Shown: positions 1 through 8,612, counted from the first letter of the stretch. The stretch: DNA of 64,000 nucleotides from Streptomyces sp. FIT100 (GCF_024584805.1 NZ_CP075715.1:6171526-6235525); one strand, 5' to 3'. Numbers and translations are program-made. The notes: generated from the letters alone by a model not told the origin.

Positions 1-2
1 CC

Positions 3-1394
3 GCCCCGCCCGGCGCCGCCCACGGTCCGGTCGTCCTGACCCCGTCCCAGGAACAGGCCTGGGAGGAACAGAGCGGCGACCGCGGGCACTGGAACCAGGC
101 GATGCTCTTCACCACCCGGCGTGGCCTCGACGCGGGGCTGTTCGCCGAGGCCGTCCGGCGTCTGGTCGCCGGTCACGCCTCGCTGCGCCTGGCTGTTGAG
201 GCCCGCCCCGCACGCCGGCCCCGGCAGCTGGTGGCGGCCATGGTCCCCGACGGCCCGCCCGGCGCGGCCCTCGGTGCCGTGCTCGACACCGTGGACGTCT
301 CCGAACTCGCCGACGCCGAGCTGTCGGCCGCGGTCAGCCTGCGCAGCGCGGTCGAACAGCGTTCACTCGATCCGCAGGCCGGTCCCGTGGTCCGGTTCGT
401 CCGGTTCGACGCGGGCCCGGCCCGCCCGGGCCGGCTGCTGATCGTCGTCCACCAGCTCGCGTTCGACATGGTCTCGTGGTCCATCCTCCTCGCAGACCTG
501 GAGGAGCTGTACACGGCGCTCGGAGCCGGCCGCTGGGATGTGTGGTGTACGGAGGGCACTCCGTACACGGGGTGGGCCGAGGCCCTCGCCGCCCACGCAC
601 GGACCCCCGAGGCGGAGGCGGAGGCCGAGTGGTGGACGGAGGTGGCCCTCACCCCCGCAACCGTCCCACTGGACCACGCCGCCGCCGACCCGCGAGCGGC
701 CAACACCGCAGGCACCGCCGCCACCCACTGTGAGGAGTTCCCGGCCGACCTCACCGCCCGACTTCGCACGGTGGCCCGCACCCATCCCGGCGACCTGGTC
801 CTGCACGCCCTCGGCGAGGTGCTGGCCGGCTGGCTCGACGAGCCGGCCGTCCGGGTGGACATCCTGCGGCACGGCCGCGAGGAGACCGTCGGCGGCACCC
901 ATCTCGCCCGGACCACGGGCTGGTTCACCACGACCGTGCCCGTCCGCCTGGACCTCGCCCCCGGCACCCCGTCCGAACGGCTCGCCCGGACCGTGGACCA
1001 CCTCAGGGCCCTGCCCGGGGGAGGGGTTGGCTACGGCGCGCTCGCCCGCCACGGCCGTCCGCGGATCTCGGCCGCACTGCGGTCCGCCCCGCCCAGCGAT
1101 GTCTCCTTCGACTTCGAGGGCGACGACGCGGACACCCTGCCGCTGGGCGCCCTGCTGCCGGAGGTGGCCCCGGAACCGGTCGGCGACATCACCGCTCCGC
1201 ACTGGACGCGTCCGCACCTTCTCGAGGTCATCGCCACCACCGACGACGGAACGCTGCGCGTCGAGTGGTGGTACTCCACGGCCCTGCACGACGCGGCGAC
1301 CGTACGGGAACTCGCCGCCCGCCACCGGGCCGCCCTCACCGCCCTCGTCGACGCCGGTGCCGACCTCGGCGTGACCGCGACCCGCAGTCGCTGA
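3..1394 (+). CDS. NRPS C-terminal epimerization/condensation-type domain (5' end outside window)
   Basis: The frame is open from the first bases, so this is the 3' end of a nonribosomal peptide synthetase or a terminal-domain protein. The order of motifs fits an epimerization (E) domain, which inverts the alpha carbon of a carrier-bound aminoacyl residue: LTPSQ near the start, a HHxxxDG-like site at about nt 450-470, LRHGREE (E4), RTTGWFTT (E5), GVGYGAL (E6) and DVSFDFEG (E7). The HHxxxDG site reads HQLAFDM, so the second His and the Gly are lost and epimerase activity is doubtful. The stop lies 35 nt before the adenylation gene, in the same operon as the exporter. A condensation domain is less likely because the GHGRE-like and GWFTT motifs are typical of E domains. 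Confidence 0.8.
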   Translation, partial: APPGAAHGPVVLTPSQEQAWEEQSGDRGHWNQAMLFTTRRGLDAGLFAEAVRRLVAGHASLRLAVEARPARRPRQLVAAMVPDGPPGAALGAVLDTVDVSELADAELSAAVSLRSAVEQRSLDPQAGPVVRFVRFDAGPARPGRLLIVVHQLAFDMVSWSILLADLEELYTALGAGRWDVWCTEGTPYTGWAEALAAHARTPEAEAEAEWWTEVALTPATVPLDHAAADPRAANTAGTAATHCEEFPADLTARLRTVARTHPGDLVLHALGEVLAGWLDEPAVRVDILRHGREETVGGTHLARTTGWFTTTVPVRLDLAPGTPSERLARTVDHLRALPGGGVGYGALARHGRPRISAALRSAPPSDVSFDFEGDDADTLPLGALLPEVAPEPVGDITAPHWTRPHLLEVIATTDDGTLRVEWWYSTALHDAATVRELAARHRAALTALVDAGADLGVTATRSR

Positions 1395-1429
1395 ACGACC
1401 CACGGAAGGACGGAAGAAAGACGTCTGCC

Positions 1430-2968
1430 ATGTACCTGCCCAGCGTGCTGGACCCCCTCTTCGCCGTCGCCCGCTCGGAACCCGCCCGGCCCGCGGTCAT
1501 CGACAACGGAGTCACGGTCGGATACGGCCAACTCGCCCGCTGGGCGGGGGCGGTGGCCGAACTCCTCGCCACCCCCCGGGCCCTCGGGCCGCACCCACCC
1601 GTGGGCATCGCCACCCACCACAGCGTCCGCGACATCGCCGCGATACTCGGCACCCTCGCCGCCGGCCGCGGCTTCGTCCCGGTCGCCGACGGACCCGCAG
1701 GCACCACCGACGAAGCCCTGCGCACCCTCGGCTGCCGGGAGCTGATCGCCACCGCCGAGACCGGCCGGCTGCCCGCCGTGGACCGTGTCCTGCACCCCAA
1801 CTGGGGCAGCTCCCGTGCCGCGGTCCGCTCCGGTGGCGAGCCCGTGCGCGCCGAGGACCCCGCGTACGTGCTGTTCACCTCCGGCTCGACGGGCGCCGCC
1901 AAGGCGGCCGTGGTCCCGCACCGCGCACTGCACGCTGTCCTGCCCCAGCTGCGCGAGCTGTACGGAACCGGCCCGGACACCGTGGCCCTCAACTTCCATC
2001 GCGCGGACGGTGACACCTGCCTGGAGGAGATCCTGCCCACCCTCCTGGCCGGCGGACTCGTCGTCCTCGACGAGGACAGCGAACCGGAACTCGACCGCGT
2101 TCTCACCGAGCACGAAGTCACCCTCGTCAACCTGCCTGTCGACTACTGGCACCTCTACACCGGCCACCTGCTGGAGACCGGCCGGAGACTTCCCGGCACC
2201 GTCAGGACCGTCGTCATCGGTGGCGAGGCCGTTCGCCAGGACATGCTGGACCGCTGGCACCGGCTCGGAGCCGAGGACGTCCGGCTGCTCAACACCTACG
2301 GAGCCACCGAGACCGCCCTCGTGACCCACAGCGCCGTCCTCGCCGGCCCTGGGGCCACCGGCCCCTTCCCCGAGGGCGTCCCGATCGGCCGTCCACTGCC
2401 GTCCGTGCGGCAGGCCGTGGTGCCCCGCCCCGACGCGCCCGACGGCCCCGGCGAACTGTGCGTGGCCGGTCCCCAGCTTGCCACCGGCTACATCGACGAC
2501 CCCGCACGCACCGCCTCCCGCTTCGTCGAGGCCGATCTCGGCGACGGCACCACCCGCTGGTACCGCACCGGGGACCTTGTCCACGAGGCCGCCGACGGCA
2601 CGCTCGTCTTCCGCGGCCGCATCGACCACCAGGTGAAAATCCGCGGCCACCGGGTGGACCTGCCGGACGTCGAGGAGGCACTCGGCCGCCTCCCGGGCGT
2701 GACGGCGACCGCCGCCGCCGCGCACCTCAAGGGCGAGCACACCGTCCTGGTCGCCTTCGTGGTACTCGCCCCCGGCACCACGAGCCCGGGCGAGGGCGCG
2801 GCGGACGAGGACGCCGATACCCCGGCCGACCCCACCGCGCTGCGCGGGCGGCTGCGGGCCGTACTCCCCGGCCACATGGTCCCCGACCGGATCGTCGCGG
2901 TCCCCGAGCTGGTGCGCACCCGCACCGGCAAGGTCGACCGCTCGGCCACCCGGGACCGGTACCTGTGA
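1430..2968 (+). CDS. stand-alone NRPS adenylation enzyme (AMP-forming)
   Basis: A 512-residue amino-acid-activating enzyme that makes an aminoacyl-AMP and would load a carrier protein in trans. Visible core motifs are A3 LFTSGSTGAAKAA (about residue 148), A5 NTYGATETAL (287), A7 YRTGDLV (378), A8 FRGRIDHQVKIRGHR (about 400) and A10 RTRTGKVDR with the catalytic Lys (497). No thiolation or condensation domain is fused. The A4 region reads HRADGDTCLEEIL where most A domains have FDxSxxE, so the specificity pocket is unusual and I do not predict a substrate. The ATG at 1430 follows a GGAAGGA-rich segment. The stop overlaps the GTG of the next ABC gene, which suggests translational coupling. Confidence 0.88.
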   Translation: MYLPSVLDPLFAVARSEPARPAVIDNGVTVGYGQLARWAGAVAELLATPRALGPHPPVGIATHHSVRDIAAILGTLAAGRGFVPVADGPAGTTDEALRTLGCRELIATAETGRLPAVDRVLHPNWGSSRAAVRSGGEPVRAEDPAYVLFTSGSTGAAKAAVVPHRALHAVLPQLRELYGTGPDTVALNFHRADGDTCLEEILPTLLAGGLVVLDEDSEPELDRVLTEHEVTLVNLPVDYWHLYTGHLLETGRRLPGTVRTVVIGGEAVRQDMLDRWHRLGAEDVRLLNTYGATETALVTHSAVLAGPGATGPFPEGVPIGRPLPSVRQAVVPRPDAPDGPGELCVAGPQLATGYIDDPARTASRFVEADLGDGTTRWYRTGDLVHEAADGTLVFRGRIDHQVKIRGHRVDLPDVEEALGRLPGVTATAAAAHLKGEHTVLVAFVVLAPGTTSPGEGAADEDADTPADPTALRGRLRAVLPGHMVPDRIVAVPELVRTRTGKVDRSATRDRYL

Positions 2969-4656
2969 CCAACCGGCTCTTCGACGCATCGACAGCACCC
3001 GCCGCCGTACCCGAAGCGGACGCCCGGGGCCCCTGGCGCTATCTGTGGTGGCTGGCGCGGATCAGGCCCTGGCCGCTGGTCCTCAGCGCCCTGCTCGGCA
3101 CCGTCTGGATGCTCCCCCTCGCCCTCATCCCACTCGTCATCGGGCATGCCATCGACGAAGCGGGGCAGGGCGCCGGCCAGGCCGGCCTCTACGGGTGGTC
3201 ACTGCTCGCACTCGGCCTCGGCATCCTCCAGGCGCTCGCCGGCGCCGGCCTGATCCAGGCCGCCGTCGGCGCCGAAGCGCACGCCCTGTCGTACACCCAC
3301 CGGGTGCTGCTTCGCCACGTCGTCCGACTCGGCGCCACCCTGCGCGGCAAGGCCCGCAACGGAGACGTGGCCGCGTCCGCCGCCGCCGACGTCGAGAGCA
3401 TCGGCAACGCCTTCGAGGTCGTCGGCCGCACGGTCGGCGCGGTGATCGCCGCCGTCCTCGTGGCCGTGGCGCTCACCGCCACCTCACCCCTGCTGGGGCT
3501 CGCCGTGCTCATCGGCGTCCCCGCCGCCGTTCTCGGCATCGGCCCCCTGCTGCGGCCACTCCAGGAGCGCGACGAGGCCCAGAGGGAACAGATGGGCATC
3601 GCCACGGCGCAGGCCGGCGACATCGTCGCCGGACTGCGCATCCTTCGAGGAATCGGCGGAGAGGCCGGCTTCGCCGAGCGCTTCCGCCGCACGAGTCAGC
3701 AGGTGCGCCGCGCCGGGGAGTCGGCCGGCCGGATGGAGGCATGGCTCCAGGCGGCGGGCGTCTTCCTGCCCGGACTCGTCACCGTCGGCATCGTCTGGTT
3801 CGGTGCCCGCCTGGCCCTGAGCGGCACCATCACCGCCGGTGAACTGGTCGCGTTCTACGGTGCCTCGGCCTTCCTCACCCTGCCGGTGAGCACCGCCACC
3901 GAAGCCGCGGAGACGTTGAGCCTGGCCAGGGTCGCCGCCGCCAGGATCTGCGCCCTGCTGCGCCTCACGCCCGAGACCACCCAGCCCGGGAACCCCGAGC
4001 CCCTGCCCCGCGGTGCCCTCACCCTGGCCGATCCCGACACCGGTATCACCGCCGAGGCCGGCCGGCTCACCGTCGTCACCGCCCACGCCGACCGCACCGG
4101 GGACCTTGCCGGCCGGCTCACCCGCTCGGGCGGATCCGGCGGCACTTCGGCCGTCCTCCTCGGCGGCGTCCCGCTGGACCGGGTGGACCTCACCGAACTG
4201 CGCTCCCGGGTGCTTCGGTCCGGGCCCGCCGACACCCTGTTCAGCGGCACGGTACGGGAGGAACTGACCGCCGGGTCCGCCCGGACCCGGGAGGCGCTGG
4301 ACCGCGCGCTGTTCGCCGCCGATGCCACCGATGTGATCGACGCGCTGCCCGGCGGCCTGGACGCGCACCTCGACGAGGGCGGCCGGAGCCTGTCCGGCGG
4401 CCAGCGCCAGCGCCTGGTCCTCGCCCGGGCCCTGCTCGCGGCCCCCGAGGTCCTGATCCTGGAGGACCCGACCGCCTCGGTCGACGCCCACACCGAGGCT
4501 CGTATCGTCGAACGCGTGGCCGCGCTCCGCGCCGGCCGGACCACCGTGGTGTTCAGCGACAGCCCGCTGTGGCGCGGGGTCGCCGACCACGAGGTCCGGC
4601 TCGACTCGGACGGTGTCCCCGGCAGTCCCGACCGCGCCGCAGGAGTGCCCTCATGA
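2965..4656 (+). CDS. ABC exporter half-transporter, degenerate-ATPase subunit
   Basis: A 563-residue ABC-B type half transporter with an N-terminal six-helix membrane domain (about residues 20-320) and a C-terminal nucleotide-binding domain. The signature LSGGQRQRL (about residue 475) is intact. The Walker A loop is missing (VTAHADRTGDLAGRL replaces GxxGxGKST), Walker B ends in Asp (ILEDP instead of LDE) and the H-loop His is absent (FSDSP). The neighbour gene has the complementary pattern, so the two very probably form a heterodimer in which only one composite site hydrolyses ATP. The start is GTG, overlapping the adenylation gene stop (GTGA). A role exporting the NRPS product is inferred from context. 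Confidence 0.85.
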   Translation: MTNRLFDASTAPAAVPEADARGPWRYLWWLARIRPWPLVLSALLGTVWMLPLALIPLVIGHAIDEAGQGAGQAGLYGWSLLALGLGILQALAGAGLIQAAVGAEAHALSYTHRVLLRHVVRLGATLRGKARNGDVAASAAADVESIGNAFEVVGRTVGAVIAAVLVAVALTATSPLLGLAVLIGVPAAVLGIGPLLRPLQERDEAQREQMGIATAQAGDIVAGLRILRGIGGEAGFAERFRRTSQQVRRAGESAGRMEAWLQAAGVFLPGLVTVGIVWFGARLALSGTITAGELVAFYGASAFLTLPVSTATEAAETLSLARVAAARICALLRLTPETTQPGNPEPLPRGALTLADPDTGITAEAGRLTVVTAHADRTGDLAGRLTRSGGSGGTSAVLLGGVPLDRVDLTELRSRVLRSGPADTLFSGTVREELTAGSARTREALDRALFAADATDVIDALPGGLDAHLDEGGRSLSGGQRQRLVLARALLAAPEVLILEDPTASVDAHTEARIVERVAALRAGRTTVVFSDSPLWRGVADHEVRLDSDGVPGSPDRAAGVPS

Positions 4657-6590
4657 CGACGCCCCCCACCCCTGTCCCCGCGGATCCGGGCGCCACCCCG
4701 GTCGGCCCACTCGGCCCACTCGGCCCGCTCGGCCCGCTCGGCCCGGTTGGCCCGGTTGGCCCGGTCGGCCCGCTCGGGCCGCCCGGACGACTGCCGCTCG
4801 CCGACCGGGCCGAAGTCCGCGCCTGGACGGGCGCCTTCGTCCGCGGCGAGGCCGCCCGTCTGTCCCTCACCTTCGCGCTGTTCGCCGCCGCACTGGTGAC
4901 CGGCCTCATCGGCCCCCGGCTGCTGGGCCACCTGGTCGAGTCCGTCAAGACCGGCACCTCGGCGAGCCGGGTCGACGTGCTCGCCCTGATCTTCGTCGGC
5001 ATTCTCGCCGGACACGCGCTCCTCGCCCGGGCGGCCCGGACCCAGGCCACCCTGCTCGGGGAACGCGTCCTGGCCCGTACCCGCGAGAACTTCGTCCGCC
5101 GGGTACTCGGGCTGCCGCTGTCGGAGGTGGAGAGCGTCGGCACCGGCGACCTCCTCAGCCGTGCGACCACCGACGCGGACCGGCTCAACGAGAGCATCCG
5201 GCAGGCCGTCCCGCGCATCGCGCTGGCCGCCGTCACCCTGGTGTTCACCGTCGCGGCGGTCCTGGTGACATCGCCGCTCCTCGCCCTCAGCCTCCTCGCC
5301 GGCGTTCCGTTCGCGGTCCTGTCCACCTGGTGGTACCGGCCGCGGGCGACCCGCGCGTACGAACGGCTGCTCGCCCACGAGTCCGACGTCCTGGCCATCA
5401 CGCACGAGACGGCCCGGGGAGCCGCCACCGTCGAGGCCCTGGGCCTCGGTCCTCGCCAAGCGGCGCGCCACGGTACGGCCGTCGACCGGGTGGTCCGCAC
5501 CCGGCAGCGGACCACCTGGCTGCAGACCGTCTGGTTCCCGAGCCTGGATCTCGCCACCATGATTCCGATGGCGCTCACCCTGCTCGTCGGCGGACTCGCC
5601 TACCAGCGCGGTGCGGTGGGCCTGGCGGAGCTGACCGCGGTGGTCCTGTACGTGCAGGCGCTCGGCGAACCCCTCAACGACCTACTGACATGGACCGACG
5701 AACTCCAGATCGGCAACGCGGCGCTGCGCCGGATCCTTGGTGTCGAGCGCCTGCCGCGCGAGCAGCCGCGGCCCCCCGTGCCCACCGAAGGCCGAGCCAT
5801 CCGCCTCGAAGGCGTCGGCTTCGGCTACGGACCCGGCCGCGAGGTCATTTCCGGAGTCGACCTCGACATCGCCCCCGGTGAACGCCTGGTCGTGGTCGGT
5901 GCCTCCGGCGCGGGCAAGTCCACTCTCGGCAAGCTGCTGGCGGGCGTTCACCACCCCACCCGCGGGGTCGTGCGCATCGGCGGCGCCGATCTCACCACCC
6001 TGCCCGTGGGCCAGCTGCGGCGCGAGATTGTGCTCGTGACCCAGGAACAGCACGTGTTCACCGGCACGGTGCGCGACAACCTCACGCTGGCCCGCGACGG
6101 CGACGGCGACGGCGACGGGGACAGCGGGAAGGCCCTTCCGGACGAGCAGCTGTGGCGCGCGCTCGATTCCGTACTCCTGGCGGACTGGGTGCGGTCCCTG
6201 CCCGACGGTCTGCACAGCGAGATCGGCCCGGGCCGCGCCCCCATATCCCCCTCCGCGGCACAGCAGTTGGCGCTCGCCCGGCTGCTGCTGTCCGACCCGC
6301 ACGCACTGGTCCTCGACGAGGCCACGGCGCTGCTGGACTCCACCGCGTCGCGCCGTGTCGAGCGGTCCCTCGCGGCGCTGATCGAGGGCCGTACGGTGAT
6401 CTCGATCGTGCATCGCCTCGAACCCGCCCGTGACGCCGACCGCATCGCTGTCATGGATCGCGGCCGGATCGTCGAACTCGGCAGCCACGAGCAACTCCTG
6501 GCCGCCGACGGCGCCTACGCGGCCCTGTGGCGTTCCTGGGACGAGGCCCGGCGCGCAGACGCCCGGCGGGAAGCGCCGCCTGGCGGATGA
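4653..6590 (+). CDS. ABC exporter half-transporter, catalytic subunit
   Basis: A 645-residue ABC-B half transporter. Residues 1-50 are Pro/Gly rich and contain a run of nine collagen-like Gly-Pro-X triplets before the membrane domain (about 70-350). The nucleotide-binding domain has an intact Walker A GASGAGKST (about 415), Q-loop VTQEQ, Walker B LVLDEA (about 552) and H-loop IVHRL (about 587). The signature is replaced by ISPSAAQ (about 531) instead of LSGGQ. This subunit therefore supplies Walker A/B and its partner the signature of the single competent site. ATG overlaps the previous stop (ATGA) with AGGAG eight bases upstream. An Asp-Gly repeat is inserted in the helical domain near residue 482. 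Confidence 0.87.
   Translation: MTTPPTPVPADPGATPVGPLGPLGPLGPLGPVGPVGPVGPLGPPGRLPLADRAEVRAWTGAFVRGEAARLSLTFALFAAALVTGLIGPRLLGHLVESVKTGTSASRVDVLALIFVGILAGHALLARAARTQATLLGERVLARTRENFVRRVLGLPLSEVESVGTGDLLSRATTDADRLNESIRQAVPRIALAAVTLVFTVAAVLVTSPLLALSLLAGVPFAVLSTWWYRPRATRAYERLLAHESDVLAITHETARGAATVEALGLGPRQAARHGTAVDRVVRTRQRTTWLQTVWFPSLDLATMIPMALTLLVGGLAYQRGAVGLAELTAVVLYVQALGEPLNDLLTWTDELQIGNAALRRILGVERLPREQPRPPVPTEGRAIRLEGVGFGYGPGREVISGVDLDIAPGERLVVVGASGAGKSTLGKLLAGVHHPTRGVVRIGGADLTTLPVGQLRREIVLVTQEQHVFTGTVRDNLTLARDGDGDGDGDSGKALPDEQLWRALDSVLLADWVRSLPDGLHSEIGPGRAPISPSAAQQLALARLLLSDPHALVLDEATALLDSTASRRVERSLAALIEGRTVISIVHRLEPARDADRIAVMDRGRIVELGSHEQLLAADGAYAALWRSWDEARRADARREAPPGG
4704..4784 (+). repeat. 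9-bp coding tandem repeat (Gly-Pro-Leu/Val)
   Basis: Nine imperfect copies of a 9-bp unit, ggcccgctc or ggcccggtt, lie in frame and encode Gly-Pro-X triplets at residues 18-44 of the ABC subunit. The near-identity of copies points to recent slippage expansion. The segment sits on the cytoplasmic N-terminus, where such a tail is not part of the ABC fold. Confidence 0.9.
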
Positions 6591-6903
6591 CAGCGTTCCG
6601 CTCCGGCGCTCCGGGCGGTTGCTGAGGGTGGTCGACCGGAGTGGCGCCTCGGGGCGAGCGAGCCGTTCCGGTCTCGGCCCTCAAGGTCACGACCCTGCTG
6701 CGGTGGAGCAGCGACCTGCTCCCTGTGAACCGCCTGGTTCATCGTCGAACGCGTGGCCGCGCTCCGCGCCGGCAGCGTGCCGGTGGTGTCTACGACACGG
6801 GCAGGGAGTCGTCCGGGGCGGCCCGGCCGCGCCCTCCTCCAGGACAGTGGAGAACACCCCGGGGGAGGACGTGCCGCGCTTGGTCCGTGGGACGGCTGGT
6901 CCG
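6591..6903. other. intergenic scar with a 33-bp copy of ABC coding sequence
   Basis: No convincing gene. Bases 6741-6773 are identical to 4504-4536, which encode the IVERVAALRAG segment after Walker B of the first ABC subunit. The similarity fades after the exact match. It looks like the remnant of a duplicated or deleted ABC gene. Confidence 0.6.
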
Positions 6904-7347
6904 TCAGAGCCTGGTGGCCCAGAGTGCGAACGCGGCCCTGGTGCCGCTGCCGGCGATGCCGTCGATCGCGCCGTTGTAGTAGCCGTTCTTCTGCAGCAGG
7001 CGCTGCACGGCCTTGATCGTGTCGGGGCCGGCGATGCCGTCGATCGCGCCGTCGTAGCCATGGTGCTTGTCCAGGCAGCGCTGGAACGCCTTCCAGCTGT
7101 TGGTTCCGAGGTACCCGTCGATCGCACCGTTGTACTCCCAGTGCGTCGCCAGCCAGCGCTGGACGTTCCTGGCCTGCGCCCGGGTCAGACCCAGGTTGTT
7201 CACCGCGAGCGGCGCGACCTCGGCGCTCGCCGTCTGCTGCTGGGCCGGGGCGGGCGCCGCCATGGCCGGACCGGCGGTCGCCACGCCGCCGGCGGCGATC
7301 CCGACGGCGGTGGTGGCACCGAGGAGTGCCTTCGTGAGAGCTCGCAT
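6904..7347 (-). CDS. secreted peptidoglycan-binding repeat protein
   Basis: A 147-residue exported protein. The ATG at 7347 follows GGAGG. An N-terminal signal peptide (MRALTKALLG followed by an Ala/Gly-rich core, cleavage near AMAAPA at about residue 31) precedes three repeats of the peptidoglycan-binding type 1 pattern, each with Y-N/D-G-A-I-D-G (for example YNGAIDGYLG, YDGAIDGIAG, YNGAIDGIAG) and a following W/F-xx-Q-like helix. Such proteins bind cell-wall glycan; no catalytic domain is present, so it may target or decorate the wall. It is transcribed against the upstream exporter operon. The longer open frame upstream of 7347 is non-coding in character. Confidence 0.85.
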   Translation of the reverse strand: MRALTKALLGATTAVGIAAGGVATAGPAMAAPAPAQQQTASAEVAPLAVNNLGLTRAQARNVQRWLATHWEYNGAIDGYLGTNSWKAFQRCLDKHHGYDGAIDGIAGPDTIKAVQRLLQKNGYYNGAIDGIAGSGTRAAFALWATRL

Positions 7348-7410
7348 GCTGTTTCCTCCGTTGACGTGCGATGTGCGGAGCCGAGTGCCGCCTGCGAGGG
7401 CCGGGACCCG

Positions 7411-7761
7411 ATGCGCCTGATCTGCGGCATCGGCCCTGACACCCTCACCACGTACCGCACCGCCACCGGCACCCATGTGGAGCTGCGCTACAGCCCGAAG
7501 TGCGGTGCGAGCTGGGCCCGGACCTGGGGGACCCGGATCGGCGACCGGGTGGAGGTCACTGCGGGCGGCCCGACCCACGGCGTGCGCATCGGGACCGAGG
7601 ACGACACGGAGACCTACGTCTACACCGGCATGGCCGCGGCCCGCCCCGGCAGCACCGTCCGGGCCTGCTTCCGGCCCGCGTCGGCCGAGGGCGAACGGGA
7701 GTGCGTCGAGGCGCGCGTGGCCGAGGCCGCCACCACGGCCCGGCCGCCGTCACCCACGTAG
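7411..7761 (+). pseudogene. DUF2690-type protein, probably N-terminally truncated
   Basis: The 116 codons from ATG 7411 contain the core of the Streptomyces DUF2690 family: VELRYSPKCGASWARTWG followed by a Gly-Asp-x-Val turn. Full-length relatives are secreted or membrane-anchored and begin with a signal or transmembrane segment and a Cys-rich DPxxxxC region; neither is present here. The frame simply runs in from upstream non-coding sequence, and the gene starts only 63 nt from the start of the divergent peptidoglycan-binding gene. I therefore call it a truncated remnant, although a short cytosolic product cannot be excluded. Confidence 0.55.
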
Positions 7762-7822
7762 CCTCAGGCCCTCGGGCACGCCGACACCGAAGCCCTCCGC
7801 CGACACCCGGCGGTGTCCGCGT

Positions 7823-8256
7823 ACGCCGCCGTTGTCGTCAGCCCTCGGGGCGGAGCAACCCGCGCTCGTACGCCTTTGCCAGGCGCTGCGGCACGAGGTA
7901 CGAGACGCCGTCGACGGTGATCGGTACGAGTTGGGGCGTGGTGGCCTTGCGGGGGGTCGCGGCGGACTCTGGCGGCATGAGCCATTCACTGCGTGACGCG
8001 GTCGCGTTGGGGGCCGCTCTGATCGGTCCGCCGGCGGTGGCGGCCGCGCTGGTGCCGTTGCGGGCGGAGCTGGCGAACGCGACGCTCGCGCTGGCCCTCC
8101 TGCTCCTGGTCGTGGGCCTTGTCGTGTCGCAGCTGGCCGCTCGCGCGCGGCGGCTTCAGGTGATCACGGTGACCGACGCCGGCCATCTCGCCCGTATCCA
8201 TGAGACGGCCCGGCTCGTCCAGGCCGCCGGTTCGCCCGACAAGGTCGTCGAGCAGG
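7823..8256 (+). repeat. copy A of rpmF/DUF4118 duplicated segment (internally deleted)
   Basis: This segment is nearly identical to 11945-12741 in the same orientation, but lacks 213 bp (equivalent to 12062-12274) and 150 bp (equivalent to 12428-12577). Each lost block is bounded in copy B by a short direct repeat, GGTGGCCTT (9 bp) and GGCCCTC (7 bp), of which copy A keeps one. This is the signature of slippage or microhomology deletion after duplication. Confidence 0.9.
7838..7948 (-). pseudogene. rpmF (ribosomal protein L32) C-terminal remnant
   Basis: The minus strand encodes the last 36 or so residues of the zinc-free L32 found intact at 11960-12130 (TTPQLVPITVDG through LLRPEG and a TGA stop at 7838). 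The first 20 codons, the start and the Zur operator are gone because of the 213-bp deletion that joins this tail to the DUF4118 upstream region. It cannot make L32. Confidence 0.88.
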
Positions 8257-8384
8257 AACCGGTGACCGAACTCGGGATCGTCACGGTGAGCGTCGAACAG
8301 GGCGTTGGCCCGGTACGCCCCGGCCAGTTCGGCATCGGTGACCGGGCAGGCCAGCTGCGGCGGAGGGTTAGGAGTTGTCGTTGA
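7977..8384 (+). pseudogene. DUF4118 (KdpD-like) membrane protein, deleted and truncated copy
   Basis: From ATG 7977 the product begins MSHSLRDAVALG, like the intact gene at 12312. It lacks 50 residues in frame, including the WFDFFLTRPYQ motif and a membrane segment. After residue 93 (KVVEQ) it diverges into antisense IS3 sequence. The reading frame stays open to 8384 but the conserved C-terminal half is missing, so the product is unlikely to be functional. Confidence 0.8.
8256..8361 (-). mobile_element. IS3-family transposase fragment
   Basis: Translated on the minus strand the segment reads PVTDAELAGAYRANALFDAH and then RDDPEFGHRF. This matches the region before the DDE core of IS3-family OrfB transposases (PVTDAELxxAYxANxLxDAHxxDPEFGYRF). 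It is about 35 codons long with no start, no DDE triad and no visible terminal repeats. It marks the break where the truncated DUF4118 copy ends. Confidence 0.6.
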
Positions 8385-8612
8385 AGTGTCGGGCCCGCAT
8401 CAGGAGTGATGCGAGGGTGGCTGCCATGGAGGACCGGGCGGTCTTGTCGTAGCGGGTGGCGATGCCTCGCCATGGCCCGGCCCGATTCGGGCACCCGTAC
8501 CGACTCCATCACGGCAGTGAACCGGGTGCGGCCGTTGGTGTTGCCGCCGGTCAGGACGAACGCGAACGGGCGGCCGACCGCGTCGCAGCGAGGTCGATCT
8601 TGCCCATCTACG
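8368..8612 (-). mobile_element. IS5-family transposase remnant (pseudogene)
   Basis: Two pieces of an IS5-type transposase are read on the minus strand. One is the strand containing CDAVGRPFAFVLTGGNTN and TRFTAVMESVRVP (about 8485-8600); the other is the C-terminal end RGIATRYDKTARSSMAATLA with stop TAA at 8368. The piece between them, which would hold the central catalytic Asp and the GDKGYSS region, is deleted, and a frameshift separates the first piece from its KIDLA lead-in. The element is dead. It borders the diterpene locus downstream of the class I gene. Confidence 0.7.

Noticed and set aside
1031..2998. Long minus-strand frame opposite the adenylation gene
   Set aside because: Gly/Val/Arg-rich translation without motifs; the plus strand carries an unambiguous adenylation enzyme.
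6430..7761. 443-codon plus-strand frame over the exporter end and DUF2690 piece
   Set aside because: Only the last 116 codons resemble a protein family; the rest overlaps the ABC gene 3' end and the peptidoglycan-binding gene.
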